From Rickettsia tamurae (GTDB taxonomy: Bacteria > Pseudomonadota > Alphaproteobacteria > Rickettsiales > Rickettsiaceae): 64,000 nt of DNA. Positions 57,845 to 64,000 of this stretch are shown one piece after another (within the stretch, counting starts at the first letter, position 1; the number at the start of each line of letters is the position of its first letter). The position numbers were made by a program, and so were the translations under genes. Where the stretch lies: the NCBI RefSeq assembly GCF_000751075.1, contig NZ_CCMG01000008.1, positions 186,001-250,000 on the forward strand. The letters run 5' to 3'. A model generated the notes under the pieces. It did not search any database, was not told the DNA's origin, and was given only the letters and a program-made list of their open reading frames with translations.

Positions 57845-58399
57845 TTAACAAGCAGGATGGTTAATTTTTATAAACTTTTCTATCATTCTAGTAACGGAAC
57901 ATTCTAGCTCAATATCTAATTTTGAATAATCAGAAAAGTTAAACCATTTAAGTTCATTCGATTCGTTATTTTTTATAAAATTATCATTATTTACTGTTTT
58001 TAGTAAAAATCGTACATCATAGTGATAATGAGCAGGCTCCTTATGAGTTTGCGGAATATAATGGGTGTCTATATCAAAAATCTCCTTATTTATCGTTTTG
58101 ATCTCATTAATTCCAGATTCTTCCATAGCTTCTTTAACTGCTACATTTAATATATTACTATCTCCATCACAATGACCGCCTGGTTGAAGCCACTTATCAA
58201 GCTTTTTATGGTGCATCAATAAAAATTTAGTTTTATCATTATTAAGTAAAAAAGCCGAAGCTGTGAAATGTCCTATTTGTAAATCTCGGCTAAAAGGGTT
58301 TTCATACTCATTTAAAAATTCAAGCATTTTTGTTTTTGTAACAATTTCTTCAGGATATGTGCTACTGTAATTTTGTAGTTTAATATGTAATTCATTCAT
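57845..58399 (-). CDS. Nudix hydrolase
   Basis: A 184-residue protein whose Nudix box reads GGHCDGDSNILNVAVKEAME ESGI, close to GX5EX7REUXEEXGU; the first conserved Glu is replaced (DSN), while the metal-binding EAMEESG part is intact. The motif lies at about residues 74-98, preceded by MHHKKLDKWLQPGG. The rest of the fold follows, with HYIPQTHKEPAHYHYDVRFL and NELKWFNFSDYSKL. Nudix enzymes hydrolyse nucleoside diphosphates linked to another moiety; the substrate cannot be read from the sequence. Rickettsiae carry several related Nudix genes. Confidence 0.88.
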   Translation of the reverse strand: MNELHIKLQNYSSTYPEEIVTKTKMLEFLNEYENPFSRDLQIGHFTASAFLLNNDKTKFLLMHHKKLDKWLQPGGHCDGDSNILNVAVKEAMEESGINEIKTINKEIFDIDTHYIPQTHKEPAHYHYDVRFLLKTVNNDNFIKNNESNELKWFNFSDYSKLDIELECSVTRMIEKFIKINHPAC

Positions 58400-58577
58400 A
58401 ATGATAATTTTTTATGTATCGAGCTTCGATATTTAACTCAAATTTCTCTGCTAAGTCAAATGAAAATAATGTCATAAAATTATATTTTACCATGTTTCAT
58501 GGTAATTATTATTGACAATTAGTTAATACTCAGTTATATATCATGCTTCTAAAATTTAATATTAACTAATTAGGTTT

Positions 58578-58850
58578 ATTTTTATACTTAACAAAATAGT
58601 CGATTTATTTAGAAGTGATGATACAAACCCTTGGTATGGTAAGCTTGCGGTAGTAGGAGCATGTGCTGTTGGAATTTATGTAGTAGTAATTGATCCACCT
58701 TTAAAAATTGCTATGGCATGTGCTGCCGGCATAATGGGAACATTGGCTGCAATTAAAGTAGGAGAAGCCTGTTATAATTATTGTATGGAAACAAATACCC
58801 AAGAAGGACTTGAATTAGTAGGAGATGGTATACACCTCCATCAAGACTAA
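58578..58850 (+). CDS. Small membrane protein without a standard start codon
   Basis: An open frame of 90 codons: FILNKIVDLFRSDDTNPWYG, two hydrophobic segments (LAVVGACAVGIYVVVIDPPL, IAMACAAGIMGTLAAIKVGE) and a Cys-containing tail (CYNYCMETNTQEGLELVGDG IHLHQD). The frame is preceded by TAA and has no ATG before the first hydrophobic segment; ATT at 58578 or a lost upstream start are the options. The long hydrophobic pattern and coding-like codon use make chance unlikely. Function unknown. Confidence 0.45.
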   Translation: MFILNKIVDLFRSDDTNPWYGKLAVVGACAVGIYVVVIDPPLKIAMACAAGIMGTLAAIKVGEACYNYCMETNTQEGLELVGDGIHLHQD

Positions 58851-58895
58851 ACATTTTTAACGAACTTAGAGGACAAACAGACTCTAAATTCGTAT

Positions 58896-59795
58896 TCATT
58901 TACCATTCAAACCGTTTTTTAGTCTAATTTTGACTTGTTTTAAAGAACGAGGAGTTGCGTCCGTAACTTCAATTTCAATATTTTCTGAAATATCTATTCT
59001 AGTACCGATAGCCGGAACACTACCGACTCTAGTCAATACTAATCCACCTATCGTATCAAACTCATCATCATCACTTTTTAGCTTTTCTCCTATTATTTCT
59101 TCAAGCACTTCTACTTCAACACGTGCATTTGAAATAATTGTTGAGTTATTAATAACCTTGAAATTATCGCTATCTAATTGCTGATCATGCTCGTCATCAA
59201 TTCGTCCTACTATTTCTTCTATAAGATCTTCAATAGTAACTAAACCGTCAGTACCGCCATACTCATCAACAACTATTGCAATATGTGTTCTCTCACGACG
59301 CATTTTTGCTAGCAAATCTAATAATTTCATAGAAGGGGCTGCAATTATATGCTTACGTATAAGCTTTTTTAAACGACCGTTTTGCTTTGTAGCCAATGCT
59401 TTAAATAAATCCTTGATATGAATGAACCCTACTACATTGTCCAAAGTACCGTCATATATAAGAGTTCGTGTATGTGGGACTTCTAACTTAATAGACTCAC
59501 TTAATTCTTCTAGATTCGTAGTTAATTTTATTGCCGCAATATCGGAACGCGGTACCATTATATCTTCAATAGTTTTATCTTCTAGCTTCAATAAATTAAC
59601 TAAAATATTACGCTCGTCTAAAGTCATTTTTTGGCTATTAATTTTAAGGCGTTTTATGACACCAAAAAAATTATCAGGCGTTTTTGTTTTTCTAAAAAAA
59701 TTTTTTATCGGAGAGAATAATTTTCGTACAGTAAAAATTAACTTATTATTTTGATTTTTTTTACTAGAATCTTCTTTTTTTGAAGATTTTAACAT
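58896..59795 (-). CDS. tlyC: TlyC, CBS-domain hemolysin C homologue
   Basis: A 299-residue cytoplasmic CBS-pair protein of the CorC/HlyC family, described in rickettsiae as hemolysin C and implicated in phagosome escape. The first 80 residues are basic ([18 protein letters not shown]). The CBS pair spans about 75-200 ([68 protein letters not shown]), followed by the CorC_HlyC domain ([20 protein letters not shown]). No membrane anchor, unlike the protein at 3100. It follows ybeY by 16 bases, on the same strand, as is common in bacteria (ybeY-corC order). Confidence 0.95.
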   Translation of the reverse strand: MLKSSKKEDSSKKNQNNKLIFTVRKLFSPIKNFFRKTKTPDNFFGVIKRLKINSQKMTLDERNILVNLLKLEDKTIEDIMVPRSDIAAIKLTTNLEELSESIKLEVPHTRTLIYDGTLDNVVGFIHIKDLFKALATKQNGRLKKLIRKHIIAAPSMKLLDLLAKMRRERTHIAIVVDEYGGTDGLVTIEDLIEEIVGRIDDEHDQQLDSDNFKVINNSTIISNARVEVEVLEEIIGEKLKSDDDEFDTIGGLVLTRVGSVPAIGTRIDISENIEIEVTDATPRSLKQVKIRLKNGLNGK

Positions 59796-59811
59796 AAATT
59801 TTTTTATTTAG

Positions 59812-60315
59812 TTAATAAGGGGAAGAAATACCGAAATATGATAATATTTCAATTTCTAGATTTTCCATAATATTTGCTTCTGTGTCATTTTGATGATCAA
59901 ACCCAATTAAGTGTAAAATACTATGTATTAAAAGATGAATAAAATGATTCTCAAAAGTTTTTTGTTGCTCACACGATTCATTATATATTACCTCATAACA
60001 AAATGCTATATCACCTAAATGCATATAATCAGAGTCACCTAAAAATTCAAGTTTAGAATATAAATCCTGCCAATTTAATTCGTTGCTTGGAAAAGAAAGA
60101 ACGTTAGTAGCTTTTTCTATATTACGAAATTGTTTGTTTAAGGTCAATATTTCTGCAGTATTTGTTAGTAAAATTGATAATTCAAATTGTTTTATTTTAC
60201 CAAAATTATCAAATCGCAATAAAACATTTTGAGTTATTTTTTTGATTAAACTCTTATTTATCTGCTTATGCTCACACCATTTATTGTAGTTTCTTACAAT
60301 TTCTACGTTTATCAT
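59812..60315 (-). CDS. ybeY: Endoribonuclease YbeY
   Basis: A zinc-dependent endoribonuclease that helps mature the 16S rRNA 3' end and in ribosome quality control. The 167 residues end with the three-His motif [18 protein letters not shown], near residues 126-140. [18 protein letters not shown] is the other family block, with [14 protein letters not shown] between them. It lies in lipA-ybeY-tlyC order on the minus strand with short spacers, so a shared transcript is likely. Confidence 0.95.
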   Translation of the reverse strand: MINVEIVRNYNKWCEHKQINKSLIKKITQNVLLRFDNFGKIKQFELSILLTNTAEILTLNKQFRNIEKATNVLSFPSNELNWQDLYSKLEFLGDSDYMHLGDIAFCYEVIYNESCEQQKTFENHFIHLLIHSILHLIGFDHQNDTEANIMENLEIEILSYFGISSPY

Positions 60316-60318
60316 TTT

Positions 60319-61344
60319 TTATTTTTTAAGCTTTGTTTCATGACTTGTTTTTTCGTCATTGCGAGCGACTAAAGGCATTATTGCGTGGACCGATAAAATC
60401 CGCTGTGTCAAGCCACGGGATGACAGAGGTGAAATTGATCCACGCAACAAAGCCTCTTCGTAATGACGCTGCTGATAATTCTCTTTTAATTTTTGAAAAT
60501 CCTCATCGGCATGGTATGAAGAACGGGTTAGCGGGCTTGCCGAAACCATCAAGAATCCTTTTGTTTTTGCTACTCGCTCTAGATATTTAAACTCTTCCGG
60601 AGTAACATATTTTGCGACCTCAGCATGATTTTTGGTAGGCTGCAGATACTGCCCGATAGTTAGGAAATCAACCTTTGCTTCCCTTAAATCATCCATAACC
60701 TGTACTACTTCATTTATTTCTTCCCCAAGCCCTACCATCATACCGGATTTTGTAAAAATTTCAGGAGATAATTTTTTGATATTATGAAGTAAGCTTAAAG
60801 AATTATAATATCTAGCCCCCGGTCTAATCGTTTTATATAAAGACGGGACTGTTTCGACATTATGGTTAAAGACGTCAGGTTTTGCGTTTGCTATTATTTC
60901 AGCTGCTCCTTCTTTTCTTAAAAAATCGGGTGTTAGAATCTCGATAGTAGTATTTGGCGATGATTTTCGGATTTCGCTGATACACTCCGCAAAATGTGAA
61001 GCTCCGCCGTCCTCAAGATCATCACGATCGACGGAAGTAATTACTACATGCTTAAGATTTAACTTTTGTACCGCCTCCGCTAACCTTTGCGGTTCGTGCG
61101 GGTCAAGTAAATCCGGTCTACCCGTTTTGACATTACAAAACCTACAAGCTCTAGTACAAACCGAACCTAAAATCATCACGGTTGCATGTCTTTTTGACCA
61201 GCATTCACCGATATTAGGACAAGCAGCTTCCTCGCACACAGTATTTAATCTCAGATTTTTTATTAAATCTTTTGTATTATAGTACTCTGTAGAATTAGGA
61301 GCTTTTACTTTTATCCAATCAGGTCGTTTATTTAAATTAGCCAT
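60319..61344 (-). CDS. lipA: Lipoyl synthase LipA, with RPE-derived C-terminus
   Basis: A radical SAM enzyme that inserts two sulfurs into the octanoyl chain of carrier proteins. Both clusters are visible: the auxiliary cluster [12 protein letters not shown] and the radical [21 protein letters not shown] starts the protein and [19 protein letters not shown] and [17 protein letters not shown] are typical. Residues from about 292 ([14 protein letters not shown] then LTQRILSV) to 331 are read from an A/C-type repeat, so the 341-residue length exceeds the usual 290-310. It overlaps glyA by eight bases. Confidence 0.95.
   Translation of the reverse strand: MANLNKRPDWIKVKAPNSTEYYNTKDLIKNLRLNTVCEEAACPNIGECWSKRHATVMILGSVCTRACRFCNVKTGRPDLLDPHEPQRLAEAVQKLNLKHVVITSVDRDDLEDGGASHFAECISEIRKSSPNTTIEILTPDFLRKEGAAEIIANAKPDVFNHNVETVPSLYKTIRPGARYYNSLSLLHNIKKLSPEIFTKSGMMVGLGEEINEVVQVMDDLREAKVDFLTIGQYLQPTKNHAEVAKYVTPEEFKYLERVAKTKGFLMVSASPLTRSSYHADEDFQKLKENYQQRHYEEALLRGSISPLSSRGLTQRILSVHAIMPLVARNDEKTSHETKLKK
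60352..60470. repeat. RPE read as the LipA C-terminus
   Basis: Ends cgtcattgcgagcgactaaa and cctcttcgtaatgacgctgc; inner parts ggcattattgcgtggaccga and gaaattgatccacgcaacaa; truncated core gtcaagccacgggatgacag. Confidence 0.8.
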
Positions 61345-62599
61345 AAAACGGAAATAATTTAATTAATTTTGTCACTTCATTTAATACTTTCTGCTCAAGC
61401 TCGCTATTATCTTCATTATTTTTTAAGCCGTCTAAAATATCTGCTACCATATGACCGACTAATACAAAATCCTTTTCTTTAAAGCCTCTAGTAGTACATG
61501 CGGGAGTACCAAGGCGAATACCTGAAGTGATAAAAGGCAAAGTTTCATCAAACGGGATAGCATTCTTATTACACGTAATCCCTGCTCTATCCAAAGAATT
61601 TGCTGCAAGCTTACCCGTGATTCCGTCTTTACGCAAATCCACTAAAACAATATGATTATCGGTACCACCTGTTAATATATCATATCCCCTTTCTTGCAAG
61701 CTACTTGCTAAAGCTTTAGCGTTACTTATTACCTGCTGAATATAACTTTTATATTCAGGCTGCAAATTTTCTAAAAAAGCTACGGCTTTTGCAGCGATTA
61801 TATGCATTAACGGACCACCTTGTAGTCCTGGAAATAATGCAGAATTTATCTTTTTGCCTATTTCTTCATCGTTAGATAAAATTAAACCACCTCGCGGTCC
61901 TCTAAGTGTTTTGTGAGTGGTAGAGGTAACAATATGAGCGTAAGGAATAGGGCTTTGATGCTCGCCTGTGGCAACAAGTCCTGCAATATGAGCAATATCT
62001 GCCATAAAATATGCTCCAACTTTATTCGCTATTTCTCTAAATCTTGCAAAATCAATATTACGAGGATAGGCAGAGAAACCAGCTATAAGTAATTTTGGTT
62101 TATGTAAATCCACTAAACGTTCAATCTCATCATAATTGATTAAATAAGTCTCTTTATTTACGCTATAAGAAACGGCGTTAAACCATTTACCGGACATATT
62201 AGGGGCTGCACCGTGTGTTAGATGTCCGCCGCTATCTAAGGACATACCAAGAATTGTATCGCCCGGCTGTAATAAAGTAAGATATACAGCCTGATTTGCT
62301 TGTGAGCCTGAATGAGGTTGCACATTTGCATATTTGCAGTTAAAGAGTTTTTTTACTCGCTCTATAGCTAAATTTTCAGCTTTATCTACTTCCTCGCAAC
62401 CGTTATAGAAACGCTTACCTGAATACCCTTCCGCATATTTATTAGTCAGAATAGACCCCTGAGCTTCAAGCACAGCAGGACTTACGAAATTTTCTGATGC
62501 AATAAGCTCGATTACACTACTTTGACGTAGCTTTTCATGCCTTATTATTTCATCAATCTCTTTATCCGTTTCATGTAAATTATTATTAAAAATATTCAT
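61337..62599 (-). CDS. glyA: Serine hydroxymethyltransferase
   Basis: Interconverts serine and glycine and supplies one-carbon units. The 420 residues contain [48 protein letters not shown], the PLP lysine in [18 protein letters not shown] near residue 230, and [20 protein letters not shown]. The length and all catalytic blocks are normal. It overlaps lipA by eight bases on the same strand, suggesting one operon with lipA, ybeY and tlyC. Confidence 0.97.
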   Translation of the reverse strand: MNIFNNNLHETDKEIDEIIRHEKLRQSSVIELIASENFVSPAVLEAQGSILTNKYAEGYSGKRFYNGCEEVDKAENLAIERVKKLFNCKYANVQPHSGSQANQAVYLTLLQPGDTILGMSLDSGGHLTHGAAPNMSGKWFNAVSYSVNKETYLINYDEIERLVDLHKPKLLIAGFSAYPRNIDFARFREIANKVGAYFMADIAHIAGLVATGEHQSPIPYAHIVTSTTHKTLRGPRGGLILSNDEEIGKKINSALFPGLQGGPLMHIIAAKAVAFLENLQPEYKSYIQQVISNAKALASSLQERGYDILTGGTDNHIVLVDLRKDGITGKLAANSLDRAGITCNKNAIPFDETLPFITSGIRLGTPACTTRGFKEKDFVLVGHMVADILDGLKNNEDNSELEQKVLNEVTKLIKLFPFYG

Positions 62600-62621
62600 T
62601 CATCCTCATATGGTTTGGTTT

Positions 62622-62682
62622 GGTTTTGTTGCATGCCTCAACGCTCTCATTGTTATACCGTGGTCAAGCCACAGTATGACAT
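62622..62682. repeat. RPE fragment, family A with shell
   Basis: gttttgttgcatgcctcaac with a shortened core ataccgtggtcaagccacag then tatgacat. The right half of the shell is lost. Confidence 0.65.
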
Positions 62683-63335
62683 GTGTTTATAAAATTAATC
62701 GCAATCTCAAGCCCCCGTCCATCTATTGAATGAGCAAGAGACGTTAATTTATGTCCGCTATGCTCTATATAAAGCTTAGATAAATAGTTTGAAGCATTAT
62801 ACATCTCACTAACACCGACCACTTCATCTAATTCCCCATGAATCAAGCATATAGGAGTAAGCTTATTATTAACTTCCATAGGCGGAATTAATGCTCCCGA
62901 AAAACCTATAGTACAAAAAAACGGTTCTCGCCGAATCAGAGTTAAATATAGACCAATCATAGTACCTTGAGAAAAACCGATAATGATAGTATCTTTGTTA
63001 GTTAGATTTAGCTCTTCTTGTTTTTGTTTTATTATATCCTCAAGTTTAGAAACATTATTTGCAATTAGCTTTGCTATAATATGCGGGCTACGATCTTGTA
63101 AACTAAACCATTGTCTACCGTAAGGCATCATATCATAAGCCTCGATGCCGTGCGGGGAAATAAAATGACAGTCAGGTAAATCGTTTTTAATATAAGGCAC
63201 AAGTCCTATAAGATCGTGTCCATCCGAACCGACACCGTGCAGTAATACTACTAGCTTCTTTGCCGGCTGCTCTTTACTTTCTACTTCTGGGTATTCTAAA
63301 TATTTGTTCATGTTTTTTTTTATAAAGCTTGTCAT
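62664..63335 (-). CDS. Alpha/beta hydrolase, carboxylesterase/phospholipase family
   Basis: A 223-residue serine hydrolase of the short-chain carboxylesterase (phospholipase/carboxylesterase) family. Nucleophile Ser in [16 protein letters not shown], oxyanion [20 protein letters not shown], Asp in [17 protein letters not shown], and His in [13 protein letters not shown]-like [21 protein letters not shown] count the likely start at [16 protein letters not shown] (63311) because the upstream 24 bases border a repeat; the alternative adds MTSFIKKN. No signal peptide. The substrate may be lysophospholipids or acyl-protein thioesters. Part of its 3' end lies in a repeat fragment. Confidence 0.88.
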   Translation of the reverse strand: MTSFIKKNMNKYLEYPEVESKEQPAKKLVVLLHGVGSDGHDLIGLVPYIKNDLPDCHFISPHGIEAYDMMPYGRQWFSLQDRSPHIIAKLIANNVSKLEDIIKQKQEELNLTNKDTIIIGFSQGTMIGLYLTLIRREPFFCTIGFSGALIPPMEVNNKLTPICLIHGELDEVVGVSEMYNASNYLSKLYIEHSGHKLTSLAHSIDGRGLEIAINFINTCHTVA

Positions 63336-63361
63336 CCCGTGGACAAGCCACGGGATGACAT
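63331..63361. repeat. Short RPE, family A
   Basis: gtcatcccgtggacaagcca followed by cgggatgaca is a near-perfect palindrome with no loop, as at 55363. It separates grxD and the hydrolase gene. Confidence 0.75.
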
Positions 63362-63362
63362 C

Positions 63363-63689
63363 TCAACCTTTCAACATCTTCTCAAGTTCGCCGCTTTGAT
63401 ATAACTCTCTAGCAATATCACACCCACCGACTAATTCTCCGTTAATGTATAATTGGGGGAATGTCGGCCAGTCGCTAAATTTTTTTAAATCTTCACGTAA
63501 TTCAGCATCAAAAAGTACATTAATATCACGAAATTCTACACCTAATTTATTCAAGATAGCTACTACGGTTTCTGAAAATCCGCATGCAGGCAACTCTTTA
63601 GTACCTTTCATGAACAATACTACTTTATTGTTTTTTATTTCATTTTTTATAAATTCAAAAATTTTATTTTCTAGCATTTTAAGACTCAA
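63363..63689 (-). CDS. grxD: Monothiol glutaredoxin, Grx4 family
   Basis: A CGFS-type glutaredoxin that carries [2Fe-2S] clusters and delivers them to targets. The 108 residues show VVLFMKGTKELPACGFSETV with Cys36, TFPQLYINGELVGGCDIARE with the glutathione-binding WPTFPQLY and GGCD segments, normal length for the family. It is oriented away from nth, with a family F palindrome between the two starts. Confidence 0.95.
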   Translation of the reverse strand: MSLKMLENKIFEFIKNEIKNNKVVLFMKGTKELPACGFSETVVAILNKLGVEFRDINVLFDAELREDLKKFSDWPTFPQLYINGELVGGCDIARELYQSGELEKMLKG

Positions 63690-63701
63690 TAATTTATCTT
63701 C

Positions 63702-63864
63702 TAGGTTCTGTAAGCATTTCTAATTAATTTACTATTTTAAGATATTTTTTAGCGAAAATTAATAAGATTTTTGCAGGAATAGTATACCTATTTCCAAAAA
63801 ATCTTATAATTTGCAGCAAAAAATAACTAAAATTAAATCTTTTTAGAAATGCTTACAGAACCTA
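63702..63864. repeat. Family F palindrome between grxD and nth
   Basis: Arms TAGGTTCTGTAAGCATTTCT (63702 on) and the complementary TTAGAAATGCTTACAGAACC ending at 63864, about 22 bp perfect. The loop holds the F core gcgaaaattaataagatttt and its partner aaaaaatcttataatttgc. Confidence 0.85.
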
Positions 63865-63887
63865 GAATACACTTTCTATAGCAATAT

Positions 63888-64000
63888 ATGCAAGCACAAA
63901 TAGTTAATAAAATTTTTGAGATTTTTAGCAAGAATAATCCAAATCCGAAAACCGAATTAATATATAAGAATGATTTTACCTTATTAGTAGCGGTAATATT
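63888..64000 (+). CDS. nth: Endonuclease III, 5' part only
   Basis: The ATG at 63888 gives [37 protein letters not shown] before the window ends. This matches the N-terminus of bacterial endonuclease III, a bifunctional glycosylase/lyase for oxidised pyrimidines in base excision repair. The helix-hairpin-helix, catalytic Lys/Asp and iron-sulfur cluster lie beyond the edge and cannot be checked. The family F palindrome ends 23 bases before the ATG and would lie in or around its promoter. Confidence 0.8.
   Translation, partial: MQAQIVNKIFEIFSKNNPNPKTELIYKNDFTLLVAVI

Overview
The window is chromosomal DNA of a Rickettsia, most likely of the spotted fever or transitional group. It is AT-rich. 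It carries the surface autotransporter OmpB, a Tlc nucleotide translocase, TlyC, a two-piece tmRNA with a rickettsial tag peptide, split RelA/SpoT pieces, and more than twenty Rickettsia palindromic elements (RPEs), several of them read in frame inside genes. I do not name a species.

Layout. 1-3000: the end of a Ulp1/C48-like cysteine protease, a secreted TPR protein and the broken C-terminal half of ftsA. 3100-6400: a CNNM/CBS protein overlapping ccmF, which carries three in-frame RPEs. 6560-9240: a broken secreted NB-ARC/TPR gene. 9237-14330: ompB with terminator, promoter and a palindromic leader. 14547-20600: a ppGpp-synthetase fragment, nagZ, a frameshifted HU/IHF gene, coiled-coil proteins, bcp, lpxL and lpxK. 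20593-27290: a LytM lipoprotein, rlmJ, an RHH antitoxin-like gene, a frameshifted RhuM-Fic gene, ligA, a YefM/YoeB pair and tgt. 27773-31650: a decay zone with a SpoT hydrolase remnant, a ProP-type transporter remnant and unknown membrane proteins. 31859-33705: mlaD, NDUFA12, rnhA, sspB. 34028-34513: ssrA. 34661-40404: lpxI, coaE, dnaQ, surf1, addA. 40466-45433: an ankyrin protein, unknown frameshifted genes and fabD. 45512-49172: tRNA-Ser(GCU) and a putative 3.5-kb island with two decaying paralogues and an LRR/TPR/ankyrin gene. 49177-52504: a ruined UPF1-like helicase. 53448-64000: phaA with a broken phaC-like gene, tlc, a Nudix gene, tlyC, ybeY, lipA, glyA, an esterase, grxD and the start of nth.

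Repeat families used below. A: core cccgtggcttgaccacggg. B: core cccgcgtaggcggg. C: ends gtcattgcgag/ctcgcaatgac. D: about 150 bp, contains gtatacgaagatcaactt. E: arms tatactcaaatgatttcaag. F: AT-rich core aaaattaataagattttt. A and B cores are often wrapped in an outer palindromic shell (tgttgcatggatc/gatccatgcaaca), and sometimes in a C shell outside that.

The housekeeping genes cover lipid A synthesis (lpxI, lpxK, lpxL), cofactors (coaE, lipA, glyA), respiration (ccmF, surf1, NDUFA12), replication and repair (ligA, dnaQ, addA, nth), RNA maturation and quality control (rnhA, ybeY, tgt, rlmJ, ssrA, sspB) and envelope upkeep (mlaD, nagZ, LytM). Almost every accessory gene is interrupted, mostly by one-base changes, often in homopolymers, or by in-frame TAG codons. 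Either decay is advanced here or the assembly contains indel errors. This question decides how much of the accessory content is alive.
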